A stretch of 7,330 nt of DNA, taken from positions 1 through 7,330 of the forward strand of contig DASVWG010000049.1 in NCBI GenBank assembly GCA_036389695.1, written 5' to 3'. Numbering within the stretch: position 1 is the first letter of the stretch; the number at the start of each line of letters is the position of its first letter. Made by a program: the position numbers and the translations under genes. Shown piece by piece: positions 1 to 5,330 of the stretch. The notes under the pieces were generated by a model. It was not told the origin of the DNA and ran no database searches. It was given only the letters and a program-made list of their open reading frames with translations. The stretch is from JALZHR01 sp036389695 (GTDB lineage: Bacteria > Acidobacteriota > Blastocatellia > Pyrinomonadales > Pyrinomonadaceae).

Positions 1-776
1 ACCGCCTGATTGACATAAGCCAGAACCGCATACGCGCCGCCGAAGGTGACAAAAGCCGCCTGCGTGAAAAAAAGATAAGTTTTAACGGGAAAACTGTCGA
101 AGCCGAAAGCGAAAAAAATTGCCATAAACGGAAAGAGCCACAGAAGAAAACAGGTTAAGACAATTTTGGGAATATACCTTTTGTCCTTCGTCCTTTGTCC
201 TTCGTCTTTTGTTTCGTCTGTCGCGTCGGCGTTTTTATTTTTGGAGTTGAGAAAAATAATTCCCAGAATCGCCGCGCCCAGAACGATTAGCGGAAAGGGA
301 ATCTGCAAAAAGTAGATTGAGATAAAAGCGAGAATCGAAATAACGACGTGCCAGCCGGTTTTAAAAGCCCTTTTCGCGATTTTCAAAACGGCTTCGACGA
401 CGATGGCGACGACGACGGCTTTAAAGCCGTCCAGAATCGCGCCGATTTGCGGCACGTTTCCGTAAGCGGCGTAAATGTAGGAAAGCGCGAGCAGAAAAAA
501 AATCGAAGGAATGACGAAAAGCGCGCCCGCCGCGATTCCGCCCTTGATGCCGTGCAGCCGCCAGCCGATATATGTCGCCAGCTGCTGCGCTTCCGGTCCC
601 GGCAGAAGCATACAGTAATTCAGCGCGTGCAGAAACGCGTCCTGCTCGATCCATTTTCGCTTTTCGACCAGTTCCTTCTGCATTATCGCAATCTGTCCGG
701 CAGGTCCGCCGAAGGAAATAAAGCCGAGCTTGAGCCAGAAACGAAAGGCTTCGCGGAAAGAAACTTGTTTTTGCAT
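1..776 (-). CDS. chrA: Chromate transporter family protein ChrA, N-terminal part (runs off left edge)
   Basis: Membrane protein of the CHR family, whose characterised members export chromate from the cytoplasm. The frame opens with ATG at 776 and stays open to base 3, giving 258 residues of a family that is usually about 390-450 long. The N-terminal CHR half is complete: SFGGPAGQIAIM (residues 21-32) and LLPGPEAQQLATYIGWRLHG (57-76) are family signatures, followed by hydrophobic segments near 81-103, 117-131 and 143-177. A charged linker (about 178-201) leads to the second half, which starts its own repeat of the signature at TFGGAYAVL (244-252). Residues 189-198 of the linker are encoded by heptamer repeats that are otherwise intergenic here. 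It is transcribed divergently from the peroxiredoxin gene. The family call is firm; chromate as the actual substrate is inferred. Confidence 0.93.
   Translation of the reverse strand, partial: MQKQVSFREAFRFWLKLGFISFGGPAGQIAIMQKELVEKRKWIEQDAFLHALNYCMLLPGPEAQQLATYIGWRLHGIKGGIAAGALFVIPSIFFLLALSYIYAAYGNVPQIGAILDGFKAVVVAIVVEAVLKIAKRAFKTGWHVVISILAFISIYFLQIPFPLIVLGAAILGIIFLNSKNKNADATDETKDEGQRTKDKRYIPKIVLTCFLLWLFPFMAIFFAFGFDSFPVKTYLFFTQAAFVTFGGAYAVLAYVNQA
183..210. repeat. Tandem heptamers (GTCCTTY) inside the chrA coding region
   Basis: Three exact 7-nt units (GTCCTTC, GTCCTTT, GTCCTTC at 183-203) and a degenerate fourth (204-210) lie in the part of chrA that encodes the hydrophilic linker. The same unit makes up the inverted arrays at 5618-5645 and 5690-5717. 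Three units are 21 nt, which keeps the reading frame. Confidence 0.8.
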
Positions 777-784
777 TAATTAAA

Positions 785-814
785 GTTATCCGATTTTAAA
801 AGATTGTTTGTCAA
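785..814 (-). promoter_or_regulatory. Probable sigma70-type promoter of chrA
   Basis: On the minus strand a perfect -35 box TTGACA (809-814) is followed, after 18 nt, by GATAAC (785-790), which matches TATAAT at four of six positions. Transcription would start close to 778, so chrA would have an almost absent leader. No Shine-Dalgarno sequence precedes its ATG, which fits. Prediction from sequence only. Confidence 0.5.
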
Positions 815-862
815 GAATTTTTTGGAAACCGACGGCTGCAAATCGGCGCGCGAAAGCAATCG

Positions 863-869
863 GGAAATT
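863..869. repeat. Left copy of the 7-bp target duplication
   Basis: GGAAATT directly abuts the left end of the palindromic element; the second copy is at 1093-1099. If this is a true duplication, the pre-insertion sequence had a single GGAAATT joining 862 to 1100. Confidence 0.6.
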
Positions 870-1092
870 GGTAGTGTCCTAATAGTGTGTGGCTGGAAAT
901 AAAATAGCCACGTCGTTTACGGCGTGGTTTGAATAAACGAACCACAGAAAGGGCGTTTCAACGTTCTTTTGTTTTGGCTTGAGCCAAAGCATTGTTTGGG
1001 AAGGACGTTGAAACGCCCTTTTCAGGTTCTTAATCTTCGTGACCACGCCGTAAACGACGTGGCTATCAGCAACACACTATTAGGACACTACT
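870..1092. mobile_element. Palindromic MITE-like element with 7-bp target duplication
   Basis: The ends are a perfect 20-bp inverted repeat: GTAGTGTCCTAATAGTGTGT at 871-890 and its complement at 1072-1091. Two further inner pairs of arms are perfect: 905-928 with 1042-1065 (24 bp) and 948-964 with 1005-1021 (17 bp). A small hairpin (973-978 with 983-988, loop TTGA) lies at the centre. The whole element could fold into one long bulged hairpin. Direct repeats GGAAATT abut it exactly at 863-869 and 1093-1099, the mark of a target-site duplication. It has no coding capacity, so it would have to be moved by a transposase elsewhere. The arm at 905-928 also contains its own imperfect palindrome, as in REP elements. 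The transposon family is not identified. Confidence 0.75.
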
Positions 1093-1106
1093 GGAAATTA
1101 TAAAAC

Positions 1107-1135
1107 TTGAACAAAATCGCGCAAAGTTCTAATCT
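1107..1135 (+). promoter_or_regulatory. Tentative promoter of the peroxiredoxin gene
   Basis: TTGAAC (1107-1112) is followed after 17 nt by TAATCT (1130-1135), a weak -10 match; an AT-rich TAAAAT at 1135-1140 is an alternative. It lies just inside the right border of the inserted element, so the element may have placed itself directly upstream of this promoter. Weakly supported. Confidence 0.25.
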
Positions 1136-1163
1136 AAAATTGCTTTAACAATTTCAAAATAAA

Positions 1164-1168
1164 AGGAG
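1164..1168 (+). promoter_or_regulatory. Shine-Dalgarno of the peroxiredoxin gene
   Basis: AGGAG lies 11 nt before the ATG at 1180. It is one of the few clear ribosome binding sites in the window and supports the chosen start, which lies upstream of the in-frame UGA. Confidence 0.7.
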
Positions 1169-1179
1169 ACGCTAATCTG

Positions 1180-1641
1180 ATGTTACAAGTTGGAGATAAC
1201 GCGCCCGATTTTGAGCTTGCTTCGCATCTGGAAAAAGATAAAAAAGTAAAGCTCTCGGATTTGCGCGGAAAAAATGTGGTGATAGCGTTCTATCCGCTGG
1301 ATTGGACGCCGGTTTGAACGGTGCAGATGCCGGCTTACGAAGCGGATAAAGAACGCTTTGCAGGCTATGATGCCCAGGTTCTGGGCATTTCGGTTGACAG
1401 TATTCCCAGTCATGTGGCGTGGGCGAAAAGTTTGGGCGGTTTGACTTACGATTTACTCGCCGATTTTCACCCGAAAGGCGAAGTCGCAAGAAGCTACGGC
1501 GCGTATCGCGAAAACGATGGAATCACGGAACGCGCGTTGTTTATCGTGGACAAGGAAGGCAAAATCGCTTATATCGACATCCACGACATCGGCGACCAGC
1601 CGGACAACGAAGACCTTTTCGACGTTTTGCGAAAGTTGTAA
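1180..1641 (+). CDS. Selenocysteine-containing peroxiredoxin (AhpE/Bcp-like), UGA at codon 46
   Basis: Thiol (here selenol) peroxidase that would reduce H2O2 or organic hydroperoxides in the cytosol. Read through the UGA at 1315-1317, it gives 153 residues, a normal length for Bcp/AhpE-type peroxiredoxins. The active-site stretch is YPLDWTPV-U-TVQMPAYE: P40-x-x-x-T-x-x-(C/U) would be the peroxidatic motif, with U46 exactly in place of the catalytic Cys. A conserved Arg follows in ERALFIVDKEG. Homology continues without a break on both sides of the UGA. The protein has no Cys anywhere, so there is no intramolecular resolving residue; it would be a 1-Sec enzyme needing an external thiol. The start ATG has a good AGGAG site. 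A SECIS-like hairpin lies downstream of the UGA. An automatic caller would start this gene at GTG 1321 and lose the active site. A nonsense mutation is the alternative, but is unlikely given the neighbouring selenoprotein. Confidence 0.9.
1330..1345 (+). promoter_or_regulatory. Candidate bacterial SECIS element of the peroxiredoxin
   Basis: CCG-[G]-CTT / AAG-CGG forms a short stem with a bulged G on the 5' side and an ACG loop at 1337-1339. The loop starts 19 nt after the UGA, within the usual spacing for SelB-dependent elements. The 3-nt loop lacks the expected G in its first two positions, so this is the weaker of the two candidates; a different fold may be the real one. Confidence 0.4.
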
Positions 1642-1646
1642 TTTCA

Positions 1647-1728
1647 AGAAGTCAGAAGACAGAAGCCGGAAGTCAATAGTTTGTAAATATTCCGACTTCC
1701 GACTTCTGTCTTCCGACTTCTGACTTCT
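1647..1728. repeat. Inverted heptamer array A (RGAAGNC family)
   Basis: Four tandem 7-nt units (AGAAGTC, AGAAGAC, AGAAGCC, GGAAGTC; 1647-1674) are followed, after a 19-nt spacer, by five inverted units (1694-1728). The arms can form a long imperfect hairpin with one surplus unit on the right. A run of six T (1731-1736) follows directly and runs into the ATG of the next gene, so the structure resembles a rho-independent terminator or attenuator between the two selenoprotein genes. Confidence 0.85.
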
Positions 1729-1736
1729 AATTTTTT

Positions 1737-2471
1737 ATGGCGACAATTTCCAGAAAATGCGTTCCGTTTACGCCGTTTGACGGCGATTTGAGCCGCGCGA
1801 CGATTGCGCTGGTGACGGCGGCGGGCGTGCATCAAAAAAACCAGCAGCCTTTTAATATCGCGGACGATTTGGGCGATTTGAGTTATCGCGAGATGCCGCA
1901 GGAGACGGAAGCGTCCGATTTAATGGTCACGCATCATCATTACGACCACGCGGACGCCGACCGTGACATCAACGTCGTGTTTCCGATTGATGTTCTGCGC
2001 CGCCTGAAAGAAGAAGGAATAATCGGCGGCATCGCCCGCAAACACATCGGATTTATGGGCTACACGATGCGCCTGAAGGATTTTTACGACGAGACCGCGC
2101 CGGCGATTGCCGACGAAATCGACAAAGGCTCGCGCGCCGACGCCGTTATCCTGACCGGCGGTTGACCGAACGTTTGTCACCGCACGGTCGTGGCGGTTCA
2201 GCGCGAAATCGAGATGCGCGGCGTGCCGACGGTTTTAATCACCGTCAGCCCGGAAGTTTCGGCGCAGATGCGCCCGCCGCGCGCGCTGTATCCGAAAGGT
2301 TTTAAAATCGGCAACAGCCTGGGAAAACCGGAAATGATTGATTTGCAGAAAAAAGTTTTGCTTGACGCGCTTCGGTTATTGACCGAAAACACGCGACCGG
2401 GAAAAATCGAAACGCGCGAATACGCCGAGTACGGCGAATATCACGAGCCGCCGGGCGTGCGGAAAATTTAA
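1737..2471 (+). CDS. PrdB/GrdB-family selenoprotein, UGA at codon 143
   Basis: Member of the selenoprotein B family of glycine/sarcosine/betaine and D-proline reductases, which use a Sec/Cys pair in reductive chemistry. Read through the UGA at 2163-2165 it has 244 residues, about the size of PrdB and far shorter than clostridial GrdB. Family-like features are ATIALVTAAGVH (21-32), THHHYDHADADRDINVVFP (65-83), IGFMGY (104-109), then DAVILTGG-U143-PNVC147-HRTVVAVQREIE and RGVPTVLITVSPE. Homology runs unbroken through the UGA. The spacing is U-x-x-x-C, whereas clostridial family members have U-x-x-C. A TAA lies in frame at 1728-1730, so ATG 1737 is the first possible start; no Shine-Dalgarno is visible. 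The partner subunits of the true reductases are absent, so its substrate is unknown. Callers ignoring Sec would report two fragments, 1737-2165 and 2190-2471. Confidence 0.88.
2179..2197 (+). promoter_or_regulatory. Candidate bacterial SECIS element of the PrdB/GrdB-like gene
   Basis: A 7-bp stem closes a GGUC tetraloop (2186-2189). The upper stem is CAC/GTG (2183-2185 with 2190-2192), there is one bulged G (2193), and the lower stem is ACCG/CGGT (2179-2182 with 2194-2197). The loop begins 20 nt after the UGA. This recalls the Escherichia coli fdhF element as I remember it: a GGUC loop on a 3-bp upper stem, a single bulge and a lower stem, with similar spacing. The bulge here is on the 3' side, whereas the fdhF bulged U is on the 5' side. 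Confidence 0.65.
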
Positions 2472-2541
2472 TTCGTTGATTTTAGAATTTTTCGAGTTCA
2501 TAGAGTAAACTATCATTTTACTTTGTGGACTCATTTTCAGT

Positions 2542-3627
2542 ATGTATAAGCAAATCGGAATTTTAACGGGCGGCGGCGACGCGCCGGGACTCAACGCCGT
2601 TATTCGCGCCGTCGTCAGAACCGCCATCGGCGAATTCGGAATGAAATGCACCGGCATCGAAGACAGTTTTGACGGAATTTTAGGCGAGCCGAAAATTACC
2701 AAGCTGACGACCAAAGCGGTCAGCGGAATTCTGCCGCGCGGCGGCACGATTCTCGGCACGCGCAATCGCGGAAGCTTTGTCAAAATCGTGGACGGCGCTC
2801 CGACTTTTCCGCCGATGCCGATTGAAGAAGCGCTGGATAATCTGAAAAAACTCGAAATCGAGGCGCTCATCGTCATCGGCGGCGAGGGAACTCTGGCGAT
2901 TGCCGAGCAGTTTCACAAACGCGGGTTTCCCGTTATTGGCGTGCCGAAAACGATTGACAACGATTTGTCGGCGACCGAGCTGACGTTCGGCTTTATGACG
3001 GCGATTGACATCGCGACCGAAGCGCTCGACCGCCTGCACACGACCGCCGCGTCGCACGACCGCGTGATGATTCTGGAAGTGATGGGCAGAAATACCGGCT
3101 GGATTGCGCTGCATTCGGGCTTGGCGGGCAGCGCCGACATTATCCTGATTCCCGAAATCCCGTTTTCCTTCGATTCGATGCTCGACAAAATCCGCAAGCG
3201 CGAAAAAGCCGGTTCCCGCTTTACGAACATCGTCGTCGCCGAAGGCGCGAGCGAGGTCGGCACGCAGCCGATTTATATGGACAAGGAAGCCCTGCGTTTG
3301 GGCGGCGTCGGCAGTCATCTGCGCCGCCGCATCGAAGCCGAAACCGGAAAGGAATCCCGCTGCGTGGTGCTCGGACACTTGCAGCGCGGCGGCAGCCCGA
3401 ACGCCTTTGATAGAATGTTGGGAACGAATTTCGGCGCGTGCGCGGTGCGCGCTCTGGCAAACGGTCAGACCGGAAAAATGGTCGCGCTCAAAGCAGGCGA
3501 AGTCATTAACGTGCCGCTGCGCGACGCGGTGGAAAATATCAAAACCGTCGAGGTCGACGGTCAACTCGTCCGTACCGCGCGCGACATCGGCATCTCGTTT
3601 GCCGCGCCGAACGAAGCGAAACTTTAA
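2542..3627 (+). CDS. pfkA: 6-phosphofructokinase, probably ATP-dependent (group III-like)
   Basis: Phosphorylates fructose 6-phosphate to fructose 1,6-bisphosphate, the committed step of glycolysis, in the cytosol. The 361-residue length fits the family (E. coli PfkA is about 320; actinobacterial forms are 340-360). Motifs in order: GILTGGGDAPGLNAVIR (6-22, nucleotide-binding loop), GGEGT (113-117), PKTIDND (135-141, with D139 as the presumed catalytic base), MGRNTGWIA (181-189) and GHLQRGGSPNAFDR (278-291, sugar phosphate binding). The phosphoryl-donor positions are mixed: Gly116 (E. coli 104) favours ATP, while Lys136 (E. coli 124) is the residue of PPi enzymes. The same pair occurs in actinobacterial ATP-PFKs, so ATP is the better guess. 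It follows the selenoprotein gene by 70 nt and has no clear Shine-Dalgarno sequence. Allosteric behaviour cannot be read here. Confidence 0.95.
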   Translation: MYKQIGILTGGGDAPGLNAVIRAVVRTAIGEFGMKCTGIEDSFDGILGEPKITKLTTKAVSGILPRGGTILGTRNRGSFVKIVDGAPTFPPMPIEEALDNLKKLEIEALIVIGGEGTLAIAEQFHKRGFPVIGVPKTIDNDLSATELTFGFMTAIDIATEALDRLHTTAASHDRVMILEVMGRNTGWIALHSGLAGSADIILIPEIPFSFDSMLDKIRKREKAGSRFTNIVVAEGASEVGTQPIYMDKEALRLGGVGSHLRRRIEAETGKESRCVVLGHLQRGGSPNAFDRMLGTNFGACAVRALANGQTGKMVALKAGEVINVPLRDAVENIKTVEVDGQLVRTARDIGISFAAPNEAKL

Positions 3628-3633
3628 CTAACT

Positions 3634-3699
3634 GATAGTTGATAACTGATAACTGATAGTTGTTTTTCTATCACTATCAGTTATCAGTTATCAACTATC
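3634..3699. repeat. Inverted heptamer array B (GATARYT family)
   Basis: Left arm: GATAGTT, GATAACT, GATAACT, GATAGTT (3634-3661). The right arm has four inverted units at 3672-3699, the first slightly variant. Bases 3633-3660 and 3673-3700 are perfect 28-nt complements around a 12-nt, T-rich loop. It fills almost all of the gap between pfkA and greA. Possible roles are terminator, attenuator or mRNA-end stabiliser; none is shown by the sequence alone. Confidence 0.9.
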
Positions 3700-3709
3700 A
3701 ACTAAAATT

Positions 3710-4183
3710 ATGGAATTAGTCAGAAAAAAATTACAAACAGAGCTTGATTTGCTTGAAGAAGAGCTGCATTTTAAACTGCCGAAAGAAATCCAGAAGGCGA
3801 GGGAATTCGGCGACCTCAGGGAAAACGCCGAATATAAAGCCGCGATGGAGCGCCAGTCAATCGTGCAGGCGCGCATCATGCAGGTTCGCCAGCGTTTGAA
3901 TGAAGTCAACTCGATTGACGTCTCGAAGCTTCCGACCGACAGCGTCGCTTACGGCTCGAAAGTCATTTTATATGACCTCGACCGCGACGAGGAAGTGACT
4001 TATAAACTGGTTACGTCCGAAGAAAGCGACCCGGAAAAAGGCTTGATTTCGACCGTTTCGCCCATCGGTCAATCTTTGATGGGCAAGGAAGAAGGCGACG
4101 AAGTAAAGGTCAAAACGCCGAACGGCTGGCGCAACTTCGAGGTTAAAAGGCTTTACACGGTTCACGACCAACAAGACAAGTAA
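3710..4183 (+). CDS. greA: Transcription elongation factor GreA
   Basis: Enters the secondary channel of RNA polymerase and stimulates cleavage of backtracked transcripts. At 157 residues it matches the family (E. coli GreA is 158). The N-terminal antiparallel coiled coil (about 1-70) carries the tip motif GDLRENAEY at 34-42, with D35 and E38 matching the acidic residues that position Mg2+ for cleavage. The C-terminal FKBP-like domain begins near 78 and shows the typical SPIGQSLMGKEEGDEV (117-131). The start lies ten bases after the right arm of array B, with no evident Shine-Dalgarno site. Acidic tip residues and a standard loop favour GreA over GreB or Gfh proteins, which differ at these places. 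Confidence 0.97.
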   Translation: MELVRKKLQTELDLLEEELHFKLPKEIQKAREFGDLRENAEYKAAMERQSIVQARIMQVRQRLNEVNSIDVSKLPTDSVAYGSKVILYDLDRDEEVTYKLVTSEESDPEKGLISTVSPIGQSLMGKEEGDEVKVKTPNGWRNFEVKRLYTVHDQQDK

Positions 4184-4244
4184 ATCGAAAATCGTGAATC
4201 GTAAATAGAAAAAGCTGACGATTTACGATTCACGATTTACTATT
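4183..4244. repeat. Inverted heptamer array C (AATCGNN family)
   Basis: Four units AATCGAA, AATCGTG, AATCGTA, AATAGAA (4183-4210) are followed after only 6 nt by four inverted units (4217-4244). The core arms 4190-4206 and 4221-4237 are perfect 17-nt complements. The first unit overlaps the last base of the greA stop codon, and the array ends nine bases before the next ATG. Confidence 0.88.
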
Positions 4245-4253
4245 AACGGGAAA

Positions 4254-4895
4254 ATGTTCGGAGCAAGCATCGGACGCGGGGCAATGCGAATCATCGACGC
4301 ACTTGTGCGCTGGCTCGCCTATGGCGGCGTGCATCCGAATGTTTTGACCGTTATCGGCGTGACGATAAACGCGGCGTGCGGCGTCCTTTTCGGCTTCGGC
4401 GAATTTTTCTGGGCGGGAATTGTTTTAATCGTTGCTAATTTGTTCGATATGCTCGACGGCAACGTCGCGCGGCTGACGGGAAACGTGACGCGCTTCGGAG
4501 CGTTTCTGGATTCGTCGCTCGACCGCCTGTCGGATATGGTCTGCTTTCTCGGCATCATCGTTTTTTACGCCAGCAATACGCCGCAGCATTCGCTTTTGAA
4601 CGTTTTTCTGGCGGGCATCGGCATGGTCGGCTCGGTGATGGTCAGCTATACGACGGCGCGCTCGGAAAGTATGGGCGTCAAGGCAAACGTCGGATTTCTT
4701 CAGCGACCGGAAAGAATCGTTTTGTTTATCATCGGCGCTTTATCGACGCATTGGGAATCGACGAATTTTTTCGCCAACCGGATGCCGCAGGTGCTCTGGG
4801 TTCTGGCAATCGGCTCGTTCTGGACGTTTATTCATCGAATGTATTACACGTGGGTTGAACTGAATAAAGCGGAAATCGCGGTTGAGGAAAATTAA
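4254..4895 (+). CDS. CDP-alcohol phosphatidyltransferase family membrane enzyme
   Basis: Integral membrane enzyme that transfers a phosphatidyl group from a CDP-linked lipid to an alcohol, forming a phospholipid head group. The family signature D-x2-D-G-x2-A-R-x8-G-x3-D-x3-D is complete: D65, D68, G69, A72, R73, G82, D86 and D90 in NLFDMLDGNVARLTGN and FGAFLDSSLDRLSD. The four Asp residues bind the two metal ions. Hydrophobic segments near 31-47, 52-64, 96-107, 113-129 and 155-165 plus one near 175-190 suggest about six membrane spans, and 213 residues is normal. The head-group acceptor (glycerol phosphate, inositol phosphate, other) cannot be told from the motif. The start follows a weak ACGGGA; the 3' end nearly touches the next gene, suggesting co-transcription. 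Confidence 0.92.
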   Translation: MFGASIGRGAMRIIDALVRWLAYGGVHPNVLTVIGVTINAACGVLFGFGEFFWAGIVLIVANLFDMLDGNVARLTGNVTRFGAFLDSSLDRLSDMVCFLGIIVFYASNTPQHSLLNVFLAGIGMVGSVMVSYTTARSESMGVKANVGFLQRPERIVLFIIGALSTHWESTNFFANRMPQVLWVLAIGSFWTFIHRMYYTWVELNKAEIAVEEN

Positions 4896-4902
4896 ACAGG
4901 AA

Positions 4903-5328
4903 ATGAACTGGCTTTCACAATTTTGGGAATCGCTGACGCTCGACCGGATTTTGCTTTTCGGCGGGCTTTTTCTGGCTTCGCTCGCCTTTAGCTTTATCGT
5001 GCTCGGCGTCGTGATGGTCAAGATTCCCGAAAATTATTTCAGCTCGCATTATCAACAGGATTTTATGCCGAACAGCCGTTTTCTGGTGCGTTGGGGCGTA
5101 GTTATCGCCAAAAACCTGCTCGGCGTTTTTCTGGTTATTCTCGGCATCATTCTTTCGCTTCCGGGCGTTCCGGGGCAAGGGCTTCTGACTATCCTGCTCG
5201 GGCTGATAATGCTCGATATTCCGGGCAAGCGCCCGCTCGAAGCGCGCATTATCAAGCGCCCGACGATTCGCGCGGCAATCAATAATCTGCGCTCGCGTTT
5301 TAATAAACCGCCGCTCGTTCTGGATTAA
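4903..5328 (+). CDS. Small membrane protein, PGPGW-like
   Basis: A 141-residue protein of unknown function. Hydrophobic segments lie at about 15-39, 68-85 and 90-107, the last two separated by the turn SLPGVPGQGLLTILLGLIML, which resembles the 'PGPGW' putative transmembrane family in which a Pro-Gly loop joins two helices. The C-terminal tail is basic (KRPLEARIIKRPTIRAAINNLRSRF) and probably cytoplasmic. ATG 4903 is chosen, seven bases after the preceding stop codon; an in-frame TTG at 4882 would overlap the upstream gene and add seven residues. The tight spacing to both neighbours suggests a shared transcript with the phosphatidyltransferase, and a lipid or envelope link is only inferred from that. 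Confidence 0.8.
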   Translation: MNWLSQFWESLTLDRILLFGGLFLASLAFSFIVLGVVMVKIPENYFSSHYQQDFMPNSRFLVRWGVVIAKNLLGVFLVILGIILSLPGVPGQGLLTILLGLIMLDIPGKRPLEARIIKRPTIRAAINNLRSRFNKPPLVLD

Positions 5329-5330
5329 AT

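Noticed and set aside
348..779. Plus-strand open frame opposite chrA
   Set aside because: The minus strand carries unmistakable ChrA motifs through the same bases; the plus-strand product is low-complexity and charged.
1315..1317. Peroxiredoxin as a pseudogene with a nonsense mutation
   Set aside because: The UGA is at the one codon where Sec is known to replace Cys, the rest of the frame is intact, and the next gene shows the same pattern independently.
1737..2471. Two separate genes (1737-2165 and 2190-2471)
   Set aside because: Both parts are in one frame, together match one family, and the break falls on its Sec site; the second part has no own start signal.
1180..2471. Alternative genetic code with UGA read as Trp or Gly
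   Set aside because: Trp is encoded by TGG throughout, including next to the UGA in D-W-T-P-V, and the other six complete genes contain no in-frame UGA. Trp or Gly would also destroy both active sites.
2502..2524. Small dyad AGTAAA/TTTACT upstream of pfkA
   Set aside because: Only six A/T-rich pairs with a 7-nt loop; too weak to call an operator or terminator.
3634..3699. CRISPR-like repeat array
   Set aside because: Units are 7 nt, directly adjacent, without spacers, and arranged as inverted halves.
4882..4902. TTG start for the PGPGW-like protein
   Set aside because: It would overlap the upstream gene and adds only seven polar residues; ATG 4903 is simpler. Not fully excluded.
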